A stretch of 64,000 nt of DNA, taken from NCBI GenBank assembly GCA_017983515.1, contig JAGOBF010000009.1, positions 62,001 to 126,000 on the forward strand. Reading direction: 5' to 3'. How positions within the stretch are numbered: the first letter of the stretch is position 1; the number at the start of each line of letters is the position of its first letter. Shown here one piece after another: positions 7,514 to 18,422 of this stretch. The translations under genes were made by a program, and so were the position numbers. The notes under the pieces are model-generated. The model ran no database searches. It was not told where the DNA came from and saw only the letters and a list, made by a program, of their open reading frames with translations. This stretch comes from Promineifilum sp. Lineage in GTDB: Bacteria; Chloroflexota; Anaerolineae; Promineifilales; Promineifilaceae.

Positions 7514-9499
7514 ATGGCTACATATTACGTAGACGGCAACGAGGGCAACGACTCGGGTGACGGCGGCAGCGGCAAACCCTGGAAAACTCTGGCGAAGGCG
7601 CTTTCGCAGGTGAAACCGAGCGACGAGGTGCGCATTCGCACGGCCGTTTATAACGAAGAGTTACCCATCAACGTTCGCAACACGACCTGGAGAGCCGACA
7701 CCGGCCACAAGCCGGTACTGGACGGCCGTTATGATGATAAGCTCTTTCGGGCCGACGGCACGTTACCCAATCCAAGCGAAAACAAAAATTTTCTGCCTTC
7801 GGAACAGGGCAACATGGTGCGCGTGCGCGAAGAAGGCATCACACTCGACGGCCTGACCATCCGCAACTGTGCCGGTACGGGCGTAGGCGTTAGCGCCGGC
7901 AACACGACTGTGCGCAATTGTCGCATTGACTTCACCTACGACTCGTCGATCAAGGTTAATCCGACGACGGTATTCATCGACAACGTGGTCGTGGAAAACA
8001 ACATATGCACCCGCGCCAGCATGCGTTATTTCGATCCCAAGCGCAATACGTTTGGTGATTCGGCCAATGTCACCGGCGTGATCAAGATGGGGTTAACCCG
8101 CGACGGCATTATCCGCAACAACATTTGCGCCTACGGACATGGCGAGGGCATCAACATCGGCAAGGGCAGCTATCGCATTATCGCCGAGGGCAATATCGTC
8201 CACACCTGCAATCACGTCCATATCTACATCAATCGTTCCGTCGAAGTGATCGTGCGCAACAACCTCATTTATCATCTCTACACCAAGGATCATCTGGGGC
8301 CCGATCAGGCGCCGCCGGCCGGGATTATTTTCGGAGATGAATTTGCCCGCGGCCGTCCCTGGCCCAGCACGTCGGGGGGACAAATCTACAACAACGTGGT
8401 AATCGGCATGGGCACGCTCTTCATGGTGCGCAACAATGCCAACAATTACGACACGCAACTGATCAACGCCTACATCGGTTATAATACCTTCGTCGGCCTG
8501 AGCAAGACGGAGACGGGGATCAACATCGCGGCCAACACCAAGGGGCGTCCCCACAAAAACAGCATCTTCGAGAACAACATCATAACCAATGTGCCGCGCA
8601 TCAGTCAGTCCTCCGGCGACATCCGCGGCGTGGCGTTTCGAAACAACCTGTGGGACGAGTTGCCGGACGCGGCCATGCGGGGGCCGGGAGATCGCATCGG
8701 CGATCCCAATCTGGTCAATCCCCAGGCGAGTCTCAACGATCCCTATCCCGACCCCAACAGCAACATCGACCCGCGAAATTACCAGCTAACGTCACGCAGC
8801 GCCCTGGCTATTGGTATGGCCAGCAATGCCGCAATCATCAACGGCCTGAAACCGCCAACGGTGCACAAGGACTTCTTCGGGGCTACTCGCGATTCGAAGC
8901 CGGATATTGGCGCGCACGAATATGCCGGCGTCATCACCGCGCTGACGGCTAACTTCAACTTCGGCCCCGGGCAGGGCGCGGGTACGCTGCCCCATACGGT
9001 TGACTTCACCGACAAGAGCGTATCGGACAATCCGATCGTCACCTGGGCCTGGGATTTCGGCGATGGCCAAACCTCTACGGAGACCAACCCTTCGCATACC
9101 TATATGCAGGCCGGCACTTTCGACGTCTCGTTGACCGTCACTGACAGCAAGGGCAACGCCGATACGCTCACTATGAACGGCCTGATCGAGGTGATTCCAG
9201 AGCCGAACACGATCATGCCCGATACGTTCCGCCGCTTTGTCCTGTTGCAGGTGGCCGACCAGCACGTGCTGGCCTACGGCACGCAATACCCCGATCTGCG
9301 CTGTGTGGTCATCTGGAACGACGATCCCTTCCACATCATCAACTTCGTCGAGATCGCAGACGTGATCCAGGGCGTGGTTGAGCCGGGTGTGTCGGAGGTG
9401 TACTGGATCGATCCCGGTGATGCCGACGAACCGCTGGTCGGGGAGGACGATATGGAGTTGATGCAGCGAGCCAACGGCCGGGTCTACGCGATGTCATAG
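7514..9499 (+). CDS. right-handed beta-helix / PKD protein with the same C-terminal domain
   Basis: A 661-residue paralogue of the preceding gene, 55 bases downstream. It starts MATYYVDGNEGND, the usual first strand of secreted beta-helix proteins, but has no preceding signal sequence; an in-frame TAA at 7472 excludes a longer start. Beta-helix repeats fill about residues 5-460. A PKD domain (WAWDFGDGQTSTETNPSHTY) covers about 475-560. The shared domain is at 573-661, with TQYPDLRCVVIWNDDPFH matching VQYPDLRCTLMWNDVPYH in the partner. There is no LamG-like module. An extracellular carbohydrate-active role is inferred from fold and context. Confidence 0.8.
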   Translation: MATYYVDGNEGNDSGDGGSGKPWKTLAKALSQVKPSDEVRIRTAVYNEELPINVRNTTWRADTGHKPVLDGRYDDKLFRADGTLPNPSENKNFLPSEQGNMVRVREEGITLDGLTIRNCAGTGVGVSAGNTTVRNCRIDFTYDSSIKVNPTTVFIDNVVVENNICTRASMRYFDPKRNTFGDSANVTGVIKMGLTRDGIIRNNICAYGHGEGINIGKGSYRIIAEGNIVHTCNHVHIYINRSVEVIVRNNLIYHLYTKDHLGPDQAPPAGIIFGDEFARGRPWPSTSGGQIYNNVVIGMGTLFMVRNNANNYDTQLINAYIGYNTFVGLSKTETGINIAANTKGRPHKNSIFENNIITNVPRISQSSGDIRGVAFRNNLWDELPDAAMRGPGDRIGDPNLVNPQASLNDPYPDPNSNIDPRNYQLTSRSALAIGMASNAAIINGLKPPTVHKDFFGATRDSKPDIGAHEYAGVITALTANFNFGPGQGAGTLPHTVDFTDKSVSDNPIVTWAWDFGDGQTSTETNPSHTYMQAGTFDVSLTVTDSKGNADTLTMNGLIEVIPEPNTIMPDTFRRFVLLQVADQHVLAYGTQYPDLRCVVIWNDDPFHIINFVEIADVIQGVVEPGVSEVYWIDPGDADEPLVGEDDMELMQRANGRVYAMS

Positions 9500-9527
9500 A
9501 TGGGAGACGCGACCGGCGGCCGAGAGG

Positions 9528-10385
9528 CTAATTTTTCCAGACCGACAGATCGCGCTGGATCAACTCCTCCAGTCCTTCGATATCAGGGCGGTAGAAAGCG
9601 TTTAGCCGGCGCACGATGGCCTCCGGCATGGGCGGCGGCTCCTCCAGGTTTTGGTCGCGGGAGGAGGCCATCTGCAGGCGCACGCGCTCGGGCACCAGCG
9701 GGTTGATGGCCCGGCGCAGCGGGTGAGTCTTGATTCGCTCGTAGAAGCGGCCGAGGCGCTCGTTCTTCATCGCCCCGCCCTTGTTTTTGGCGGACATATC
9801 GGGCACAAACGTGTCGTCGACGCCGATGAAACGGCAGATGTCGGCGAAGACGCCCAACCCGTCGCGCACCAGATCTTCGAACAGAATGATCTTGATCTGC
9901 GAACGGTCGAAGCGATCGTACCAGCCCCGCAAGGATTGATTGTAAAGCCCGTGCAGGACGGCCTGATCGCCTTCGGACAAGGCATCCTCCACGGGACGTT
10001 CTTCCAACCCCAGGCGAACCTTGTGCCAGTAGCTGGAATAGGCCCGCTTGACCGGATGTCGCAGGCTAAAGATCAATTGGACGTCCGGGATAGTTTCCCG
10101 GATGCGCTGAGGGGCGGCCGGACTGCGCAGATAGTGGGGCGAGGCCTCGCCCACAGCCTTCTCGCTTGTCACTTCCTCAAACAAGGCGGCGTAGTCATCC
10201 AGCGTCCGGATAGGAAAGCGTAATCCGCGCCCTTCAACGTGATCGGGATTATCAGGTTCATAGGCGAAATACCGCGGCTCCTTGAAGCGGCTCATAAACA
10301 CGTCCGGGTGCTGCTTCAGGTAGTAGTTCAGGGAGGTCGTCCCCCCCTTAATGGCTCCGCCGATAATAAAATTCGGCAATCGCAT
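9528..10385 (-). CDS. sulfotransferase domain protein (heparan/NodH type)
   Basis: A 285-residue PAPS-dependent sulfotransferase. FIIGGAIKGGTTSLNYYLKQHPDV (residues about 6-29) is the phosphosulfate loop, and LIFSLRHPVKRAYSSYWH holds the 3'-phosphate-binding Arg and Ser. ATG 10385 has AAGGAAA about 5 bases before it. The frame stays open much further upstream, but that part is antisense to the aminotransferase and is not coding. It converges on the beta-helix pair. It is a different subtype from the sulfotransferase at the window start, so the glycan may be sulfated at more than one site. Confidence 0.87.
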   Translation of the reverse strand: MRLPNFIIGGAIKGGTTSLNYYLKQHPDVFMSRFKEPRYFAYEPDNPDHVEGRGLRFPIRTLDDYAALFEEVTSEKAVGEASPHYLRSPAAPQRIRETIPDVQLIFSLRHPVKRAYSSYWHKVRLGLEERPVEDALSEGDQAVLHGLYNQSLRGWYDRFDRSQIKIILFEDLVRDGLGVFADICRFIGVDDTFVPDMSAKNKGGAMKNERLGRFYERIKTHPLRRAINPLVPERVRLQMASSRDQNLEEPPPMPEAIVRRLNAFYRPDIEGLEELIQRDLSVWKN

Positions 10386-10577
10386 AAGATTTCCTTGTCT
10401 GTGAGTACTTCCGTTATAGAGCTTGTGCGTCTCTTCCTGATTTAACCCATTCACGCTTACAATACCGATTAAGGGCAGCGATTTAAGCCATCTGCCGGTT
10501 ACCTGTCGGCGTTGCCCCATGACAGTAACATTCCCTGCTCGACAGGCTGCGACGCCGGCAGAATGAGGAACTGCGCC

Positions 10578-11693
10578 ATGCACATTGCTCCATTTGCGAC
10601 CGAACAGTACTTTAGTCTCTACGAATTTGCTACCCCCCATATCCTCTGCGCCTCCGACTGTGAGACGACATCGGTGGGGGGGTTGTTGCGCCTGGCGAAG
10701 GCCAACGCCGATGACCTGCTCAATCTGCGCTTGGGATATACCGAGTCGGCCGGTGACCCGGCGCTGCGGGCGGCCGTGGCCGCTCTCTACGAATCCGTCG
10801 CCCCGGACGAGGTAGTGGGCCTGGGCGCGCCGGAAGAGGGCATCTACCTGACCATGCGCGCACTTCTGGAACCGGGAGACCACGTTATTGTCCTCACCCC
10901 CGCCTATGATTCGTTGATCAATCTGGCCGATCACGTGAGCGGCAACATCAGCCGTTGGCCCCTGCGGGCACGGCCCGACGGCTGGGCGCTCGATCTGGAC
11001 GAACTCGATCGCCTGATCACGGCCGAGACACGTCTGGTCGTCGTCAACTTCCCCCATAATCCGACTGGTTATTTGCCCGACGCGACCGAGTTCGAGGCTC
11101 TGATCGACATCGTGCGCCCGCGCGGGTCGTGGCTGCTGTGTGATGAGATGTATCGCGGGCTGGAACGCGACCCGGCCCAGCGCCTGCCCTCGGCCGCCGA
11201 CCGCTACGAGCGGGCCGTCACGCTCTCCGGCCTGTCCAAGACCTACGGCCTGCCGGGACTGCGCACCGGCTGGCTGGTCGTGCGTGACGCGGCCGTGCGG
11301 GCCGCGCTCATCAACTGGAAGCATTACACCACCATCTGCGCCGCCGCGCCCAGCGAGGCGTTGGCGATTGTCGCGTTGGGCATTCATGAGCAATTGGCCG
11401 CCCGCAGCCGCGGCCTCATCACCACCAACCTGGGCACGGCGGGCGATTTTTTCGGACGGTGGCCGGCGATGTTCGATTGGCGACCGCCGCGGGCCGGTTC
11501 GGTGGCCCTCATCGGTCTGGAGGCGTCTTCGGCCACCGACTACTGTCACGCCCTGGCCCGCGATGCCGGTGTATTGCTGCTGCCCGGCCCCTGTCTGGGA
11601 GCCAACGATCACAGCGTGCGCTTCGGGTTCGGCCGGGCCGGGTTCGGCGAAGCGCTGGCCGCCTACGAACACTTTCTGGAAAATGGAAACTGA
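10578..11693 (+). CDS. PLP-dependent aminotransferase class I/II
   Basis: A 371-residue fold-type I aminotransferase. NFPHNPTG (158-164) contacts the substrate carboxylate region, CDEMY (188-192) gives the Asp that pairs with the PLP ring nitrogen, and SGLSKTYGLPGLRTGW holds the Schiff-base Lys221. A C-terminal Arg in HSVRFGFGR fits the carboxylate-binding Arg. ATG 10578 is chosen over the in-frame 10512 and 10563 because AGGA lies 8 bases before it. The substrate is unknown. The next gene begins 4 bases after its stop, so the two are probably co-translated. Confidence 0.85.
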   Translation: MHIAPFATEQYFSLYEFATPHILCASDCETTSVGGLLRLAKANADDLLNLRLGYTESAGDPALRAAVAALYESVAPDEVVGLGAPEEGIYLTMRALLEPGDHVIVLTPAYDSLINLADHVSGNISRWPLRARPDGWALDLDELDRLITAETRLVVVNFPHNPTGYLPDATEFEALIDIVRPRGSWLLCDEMYRGLERDPAQRLPSAADRYERAVTLSGLSKTYGLPGLRTGWLVVRDAAVRAALINWKHYTTICAAAPSEALAIVALGIHEQLAARSRGLITTNLGTAGDFFGRWPAMFDWRPPRAGSVALIGLEASSATDYCHALARDAGVLLLPGPCLGANDHSVRFGFGRAGFGEALAAYEHFLENGN

Positions 11694-11697
11694 GTCA

Positions 11698-12246
11698 ATG
11701 GCTAGATCTGAGTTTCAAACACCGGCTGAACTGGCCGCTTGGCTGGCCGCGAAAGGTATCGACACGTCCGGCTGGGGTGTCGTCGCCTCAAAGGGACTGG
11801 CCGATCTATGGAGTGAATACACAAGTGGCGAAGCGACCTTTCAGGATGAGCCGCCTCTGCGGCTGATCGAGGTGGCCGAGACGATCATTCGGCGCGGCGA
11901 TACCGTCCTCATCGAGCTGGAGCAGGAGTTCGACGACGGCCGGCGACGCGCCCGGCTGGTTCCGCCGTCGGAGAAGATGAAGCCCGGCGAAGACCCACGG
12001 GTCACGGCGCTTCGTTGTCTGCGCGAGGAACTGGGCCTGGCGGAAGGCGATGTAGTGATGGGAGAAAGCTACGTTACGAGTGAAGGTATAGCGGATGCTC
12101 CCTCATATCCCGGCCTGTCGACCCGCTATATATTTCACACATTCGAGGCCACGGCCGACGGCCTGCCCGATGAAGATTTCTATCTGGAGAATACCGCAAC
12201 CGGCGACCCTGTCCGTCGCCATCTCTGGGGTTGGCGAGAACGATAA
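11698..12246 (+). CDS. Nudix-like hydrolase with altered Nudix box
   Basis: A 182-residue protein with a Nudix-type helix at residues 98-114 (EDPRVTALRCLREELGL). Against G-x5-E-x7-R-E-U-x-E-E-x-G-U, the first Glu (E98), Arg106, the E110-E111 pair and Gly113 are kept. The leading Gly is Glu92 and the Glu after Arg106 is Cys107. The metal-ligating EE pair remains, so activity is possible. About 55 N-terminal residues have no clear assignment. It starts 4 bases after the aminotransferase. Nudix enzymes cleave nucleoside diphosphates linked to another moiety; this substrate is unknown. Confidence 0.6.
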   Translation: MARSEFQTPAELAAWLAAKGIDTSGWGVVASKGLADLWSEYTSGEATFQDEPPLRLIEVAETIIRRGDTVLIELEQEFDDGRRRARLVPPSEKMKPGEDPRVTALRCLREELGLAEGDVVMGESYVTSEGIADAPSYPGLSTRYIFHTFEATADGLPDEDFYLENTATGDPVRRHLWGWRER

Positions 12247-12260
12247 ACGTCCGGCCGCTC

Positions 12261-12294
12261 AGGCCTCAGAGGTCTTGCGAGACCTCTGAGGCCT
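12261..12294. terminator. bidirectional terminator hairpin / palindromic repeat
   Basis: Perfect 15-base arms (AGGCCTCAGAGGTCT and its complement) enclose a TGCG loop, followed on the + strand by AAAATATGTTTTCTT. It lies between two convergent genes. The AGACCT..AGG core recurs in the palindrome at 45010-45072, so it may also belong to a dispersed repeat family. Confidence 0.75.
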
Positions 12295-12307
12295 AAAATA
12301 TGTTTTC

Positions 12308-13252
12308 TTACCAGCCGCGGGTCGCCAGACGATCCGCTTCCGGCAGTGTGCTGATGCCGATGCCGACCATCGGCTGGCCCAGATTCTCACTGACCCGAGC
12401 CAGGATGTCAGCGTTGCGAAAGTGGGTGGTGGCCTCGACGATGGCCTTGGCCCGCCGCGCCGGGTCACCGCTCTTGAAGATACCCGAGCCGACGAACACA
12501 CCGTCGACGCCGAGTTGCATCATCAACGCCGCGTCGGCCGGGGTCGCCAGACCGCCCGCGGCGAAGTTGACCACCGGCAAGCGGCCGAGTTCCCGCGTCT
12601 CCTTCACCAACTCATAGGGGGCGCCAATCTCCTTGGCGAAGGTCATCAACTCTTCTTCGGGCATGTTTTGCAGGCGGCGAATCTCGCCCAGCACCGAGCG
12701 CGCGTGACGCACGGCCTCGATGACGTCGCCGGTGCCGGCCTCGCCCTTGGTGCGGATCATCGCCGCGCCCTCGCCGATGCGCCGCAGCGCCTCGCCCAGG
12801 TTACGGCAGCCGCAAACAAACGGGATATTAAAATCATGTTTGTTAATGTGGAAGCTCTCATCGGCCGGGGTCAGGACTTCGCTCTCATCGATGAAGTCGA
12901 CACCCAACGCCTCCAGGATTTGCGCCTCGACGAAATGGCCGATGCGCACCTTGGCCATGACCGGGATGCTGACCGAGGCCATGATCTCCTTGATCAAGCC
13001 GGGGTCGGACATACGGGCCACGCCGCCGCTGACGCGGATGTCGGCCGGCACACGCTCCAGCGCCATAACGGCCACCGCGCCCGCTTCCTCGGCAATGCGC
13101 GCGTGCTCGGGGGTGACGACGTCCATGATGACGCCACCCTTGAGCATTTGCGCCAACCCGCGCTTGACGACGATGCTGCCCACTTCGCCTCGGCCGTTCA
13201 CGTTTCCATTCTCTTTCATGTCTTCTAATCTCCCGTCCGACTCGCTCCACAT
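12308..13252 (-). CDS. pdxS: pyridoxal 5'-phosphate synthase lyase subunit PdxS
   Basis: A 314-residue PdxS, the TIM-barrel subunit that condenses ribose 5-phosphate, glyceraldehyde 3-phosphate and glutamine-derived ammonia into PLP. Near-invariant stretches are [59 protein letters not shown] and [19 protein letters not shown] 13252 and ATG 13219 (codon 12) are both possible starts, each with a purine-rich upstream sequence; the first homologous residues follow the second. No pdxT glutaminase gene is adjacent, so it must be elsewhere. A promoter is visible at 13299-13327. Confidence 0.95.
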   Translation of the reverse strand: MWSESDGRLEDMKENGNVNGRGEVGSIVVKRGLAQMLKGGVIMDVVTPEHARIAEEAGAVAVMALERVPADIRVSGGVARMSDPGLIKEIMASVSIPVMAKVRIGHFVEAQILEALGVDFIDESEVLTPADESFHINKHDFNIPFVCGCRNLGEALRRIGEGAAMIRTKGEAGTGDVIEAVRHARSVLGEIRRLQNMPEEELMTFAKEIGAPYELVKETRELGRLPVVNFAAGGLATPADAALMMQLGVDGVFVGSGIFKSGDPARRAKAIVEATTHFRNADILARVSENLGQPMVGIGISTLPEADRLATRGW

Positions 13253-13298
13253 TGAGCCGTCCTGCTACCTTTGGAATAACGAATTTTGCTTCACTCCC

Positions 13299-13327
13299 AT
13301 TCTAAGGCCACGCGCTGCGAATTTCAA
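13299..13327 (-). promoter_or_regulatory. promoter of pdxS
   Basis: On the minus strand: -35 TTGAAA (13327-13322), a 17-base spacer and -10 TAGAAT (13304-13299). It would start transcription about 40 bases before ATG 13252. Confidence 0.6.
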
Positions 13328-13496
13328 GCAAAGTGGCTCTATCGTTAACGACTAAATCTGTAAAACACTGGATCCAATAGACCTGCTCCTGTCACGCCGG
13401 CACAATTGTCTTGAGTGGTCCTATTCTCCTTTATCTATATAGAAACTATCGACGGCAAACAGAGCATGAATTATCGTGAAATTAGCGTCGCTCGGC

Positions 13497-13525
13497 TTGC
13501 CCAAACCAGCGACTTTAGCTATACT
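13497..13525 (+). promoter_or_regulatory. promoter of the FCD-domain regulator
   Basis: -35 TTGCCC (13497-13502), 17-base spacer, -10 TATACT (13520-13525). The start point would fall near 13533, about 38 bases before the GTG start. Confidence 0.55.
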
Positions 13526-13570
13526 CAGGACAAATTAATTGGATTTATTCGATTCATTGAATGATTCGCC

Positions 13571-14245
13571 GTGCGCCCTGAAAAACTCGACTCCGACTTT
13601 CTAAACTATCTCGTCGCCCATCATATCAACCCCGGCGATAAGCTGCCGTCGCTCAATGAAATCGGCGACGACATGGGTGTCAGCGTGGGCAAGCTGCGGG
13701 AAGAAGTGGCCGTGGCCCGGCAACTGGGCGTTGTGTCCGTTCGGCCGCGGCTGGGCATCCAGCGCGAGCCGTTTAATTTTGCCGAGGCGATGCTGCCGGC
13801 CATCCTCTTCAGCCTGGCGACAGGCGAGGCCACTTTCGCTCAACTGAGCCAACTGCGACAGACGATTGAGATTAGCTTCTGGGACGAGGCGGTCGTGCTG
13901 TTGACAGCAGAAGACAAGGCGCGGCTTGGCCAACTGGTAGAAGGCGCCTGGGCCAAACTGCGCGGCGAGCCGATCCACATTCCCAACAGCGAACACCGCC
14001 AGCTTCACCTGGCTATTTTCGGCCGGCTGGACAATCCCTTTGTGCAAGGTATGCTCGTGGCCTACTGGGATGCCTACGAAGCCATCGAACTCACGCGCTT
14101 CATGCGCTATCGCTACTGGATTGACGTGTGGAATTACCACGAACAGATCGTCGAGGCGCTATGTGCCAATGATTTTGAGCGCGGGCGACACCTGCTGTGC
14201 GAGCATTTCGCGCTTTTGCCGGCCGGGCCGGCGGGGGCCGGTTGA
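13571..14245 (+). CDS. FadR/GntR-family transcriptional regulator
   Basis: A 224-residue regulator. The N-terminal winged helix (residues about 1-65) contains PGDKLPSLNEIGDDMGVSVGKLREEVAVARQLGVVSVRPRLGIQ, the GntR recognition pattern. The all-helical C-terminal part (about 75-215) fits an FCD ligand-binding domain, with His residues in SEHRQLHLAIF and WNYHEQIVEAL placed like its metal ligands. It starts at GTG 13571; an in-frame stop at 13562 excludes a longer start. It immediately precedes the CBS and 2-oxoacid oxidoreductase genes, so it probably controls them. Its effector is unknown. Confidence 0.82.
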   Translation: MRPEKLDSDFLNYLVAHHINPGDKLPSLNEIGDDMGVSVGKLREEVAVARQLGVVSVRPRLGIQREPFNFAEAMLPAILFSLATGEATFAQLSQLRQTIEISFWDEAVVLLTAEDKARLGQLVEGAWAKLRGEPIHIPNSEHRQLHLAIFGRLDNPFVQGMLVAYWDAYEAIELTRFMRYRYWIDVWNYHEQIVEALCANDFERGRHLLCEHFALLPAGPAGAG

Positions 14246-14320
14246 GCGCCGCGCTGCGACTCCCACCGCGCACCAGTAGCCGGGAACCGGCGACTATTTA
14301 TTTTTATGGGGAATTTGAGC

Positions 14321-14791
14321 ATGACCTTACGACAGGAATTGGAAACCGAACAAGTCCGGCATTTGGACTTACAAGGTTATTGTCTGGTGGAAAGCGAGAC
14401 GACTGTCCGCGAGACGCTGGCCCACATGCGCGACGCGGGCGGCCGTACGGCCCTCATCGCCCGTGACGGCCAGCTAATCGGCATCTTCACCGAGCGCGAC
14501 GTGATGCGGCGCGTGGCCGCCACGCCGGAGATGCTCGACGGCCCGATCGACGCGGTCATGACGCCCCGCCCTATCACCATCCTGCCCGATACCTCGGCCG
14601 CCGACGCGCTGTGGCTGATGGACGATCACCACTTCCGCAACCTGCCGGTGATCGACCGCCAGGGCAACATTCTAGGCGACATGACCCACGCCGCGATCAT
14701 TCAATATCTGGCGGCGCGTTTTCCGGTCGAGGTGCTCAATCGGTCGCCACGCCCGGATCAGTATCCCAGTAAACCGGAGGGGGGCGACTAA
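14321..14791 (+). CDS. CBS-pair protein
   Basis: A protein of about 156 residues consisting of two CBS motifs (a Bateman module that usually binds adenosine nucleotides). The first ends [14 protein letters not shown] and the second ends [15 protein letters not shown], with the linker [26 protein letters not shown] 14321 is preferred over 14306 because GGGGA lies 8 bases before it. It sits between the regulator and the first KorA. Its [10 protein letters not shown] segment closely matches the C-terminal CBS pair of KorB at 16775, suggesting common origin and a regulatory part in the same complex. Confidence 0.85.
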   Translation: MTLRQELETEQVRHLDLQGYCLVESETTVRETLAHMRDAGGRTALIARDGQLIGIFTERDVMRRVAATPEMLDGPIDAVMTPRPITILPDTSAADALWLMDDHHFRNLPVIDRQGNILGDMTHAAIIQYLAARFPVEVLNRSPRPDQYPSKPEGGD

Positions 14792-14841
14792 TCGGGTGGA
14801 TAGTGGGCAGAGTGTCCACCGGCCACAGAACATTGAACATT

Positions 14842-16689
<1,848 letters not shown>

Positions 16690-16774
16690 ACGACCGGCAC
16701 GGCCCCCTGACGACCACGTGTTACGATTTCACTGTCGCTTAGGGTCTGACGTTCGTCGTTCATAAGGTATAGCC

Positions 16775-18325
16775 ATGACAATCGATACCATTTCTCTTCC
16801 CCAATTGACCCGCCAGGACTTCATGTCCGACCAGACAGTGCGCTGGTGTCCCGGCTGCGGCGATTACGCCATCCTGGCGACCGTGCAAAAGGTGCTGCCC
16901 GAACTGGGCATCCCGCGCGAAAACACTGTGTTCATCTCCGGCATCGGCTGCTCCAGCCGCTTTCCGTATTACATGAATACCTACGGTATTCACAGCATCC
17001 ACGGCCGCGCGCCGACGCTGGCGACGGGCCTGGCTATTGCCAATCCCGAGCTATCGATCTGGGTCATCACCGGCGACGGTGACGGCCTGTCTATCGGCGG
17101 CAACCACCTGCTCCACGCCTTGCGGCGCAACGTGAATCTGAACATTATCCTGTTCAATAATCGCATCTATGGGCTGACCAAAGGTCAGTACTCGCCTACC
17201 TCGCGCGTCGGCGCCAAGACCAAATCCTCGCCGATGGGGACGATCGAGCATCCGATCAATCCCATCGGGCTGGCGCTGGCGGCCGAGGCGTCATTCGTGG
17301 CCCGCTCCATCGACGCTCACACCCAACACCTGGGCGAGGTGTTGTTGCAAGCCGCCAATCACGTCGGTTCGTCTTTCGTCGAGGTCTATCAGAATTGCGT
17401 CATCTTCAACCCCAACGAATGGGTCGGGCTGGACGACCGGCGCACACGCGACGACAACATCCTCTATCTGGAGGACGGCAAGCCGATGGTCTTCGGCAAA
17501 AACCACGACCGCGGAATCCGTCTGAACGGCTTCACGCCGGAGATCGTCGAGTTGGGCGACGGCGTCACCGAGGCTGATCTCGTCGTCCATGACGCCGGAT
17601 CGACCGAATTGGGCTACATCCTGAGCAGCATGGAGTACCCCACACCTATGGGCGTCTTTCGCCGCGTAACTGACCGCCAGACCTACACCGACGGGCTGAT
17701 GGGCCAGATCGCTGAGGCACAGACCCAACGCGGCATGGGCAATCTGAATGACCTGTACCGTTCGGCCGACCTGTGGACGGTAGTGCCCCAGGAGCCGAAC
17801 GAACCGATTGAGTCCCACATCTCCGGCCGCATGGCCGATGAGTTGGACGATGAGTACGTTGACCGGCTGGCCTTCGGCGAGGAAACTGCGACCCCGACTG
17901 ACTTGCAGGAGCGCCTGGCCGAAGAGACCGTCGAGGCGCTGGCCGCCCATGCGCCGATCGAGGTCGATGTCCATACCTCTCTGGCCAAGGCGATCCGGCA
18001 GATGAACACCCACAATATCGGCTGCGTCATGGTGACCGACGAGAACGACCAACTGACCGGCATCTTTACCGAGCGCGACGTGGTGATGCGCGTGGCCGGA
18101 CTGGTGGATGATCTGGCTGTCGCCACCGTCGGCCAATACATGACCCCCGACCCGGTCGCCGTCCGCGCCGACCTGCCCATCGCCCACGCGCTACATCTGA
18201 TGTCGCTCTACGGCTTCCGCCATCTGCCGTTGGTCGATGACGACAAGCGGCCCACCGGCATTATCTCATTCCGCGACGTGGTGCGGCACTTGCACGGCGT
18301 CGTCAGGGGAACCGTCGGCGATTAA
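16775..18325 (+). CDS. korB: 2-oxoacid:ferredoxin oxidoreductase beta subunit fused to a CBS pair, set 1
   Basis: A 516-residue beta chain. Residues about 1-340 are the thiamine-diphosphate and [4Fe-4S] domain: Cys25 and Cys28 (WCPGCG), Cys59 (GIGCSS), a later Cys in QNCVIF, and the TPP motif GDGDGLSIGGNH (100-111). Normal KorB chains are about 280-370 residues. Here a linker leads to two CBS motifs (about 396-516) with [14 protein letters not shown] and a terminal GIISFRDVVRHL. The CBS pair closely resembles the free CBS protein two genes upstream. Regulation of flux by adenylate binding is an inference from CBS families. Confidence 0.9.
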   Translation: MTIDTISLPQLTRQDFMSDQTVRWCPGCGDYAILATVQKVLPELGIPRENTVFISGIGCSSRFPYYMNTYGIHSIHGRAPTLATGLAIANPELSIWVITGDGDGLSIGGNHLLHALRRNVNLNIILFNNRIYGLTKGQYSPTSRVGAKTKSSPMGTIEHPINPIGLALAAEASFVARSIDAHTQHLGEVLLQAANHVGSSFVEVYQNCVIFNPNEWVGLDDRRTRDDNILYLEDGKPMVFGKNHDRGIRLNGFTPEIVELGDGVTEADLVVHDAGSTELGYILSSMEYPTPMGVFRRVTDRQTYTDGLMGQIAEAQTQRGMGNLNDLYRSADLWTVVPQEPNEPIESHISGRMADELDDEYVDRLAFGEETATPTDLQERLAEETVEALAAHAPIEVDVHTSLAKAIRQMNTHNIGCVMVTDENDQLTGIFTERDVVMRVAGLVDDLAVATVGQYMTPDPVAVRADLPIAHALHLMSLYGFRHLPLVDDDKRPTGIISFRDVVRHLHGVVRGTVGD

Positions 18326-18422
18326 CGACTGCGGCGGGCCCTACTCGCCGATTACCAGAAAATCTCATGGGGTGGGGCATCATCCGCCCGATCCCTGATC
18401 GTCTTGAAGGAGAAGCACGAAC

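Larger units (their letters stand above)
13253..13570. other. 318-base divergent promoter region
   Basis: It separates leftward pdxS from the rightward regulator gene and carries one good promoter for each side (13299-13327 leftward, 13497-13525 rightward). Near the regulator start lies an imperfect palindrome, CGATTCAT-TGA-ATGATTCG (13550-13568, one mismatch), which could be an autoregulatory site. No coding sequence is seen. Confidence 0.55.

Noticed and set aside
10386..11672. Long open extension upstream of the sulfotransferase on the minus strand
   Set aside because: It is antisense to a clear aminotransferase. The sulfotransferase homology and a good ribosome site both begin at 10385.
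12261..12294. CRISPR-like or phage attachment repeat
   Set aside because: It occurs singly, without spacers, integrase or direct repeat; a terminator or palindromic repeat explains it.
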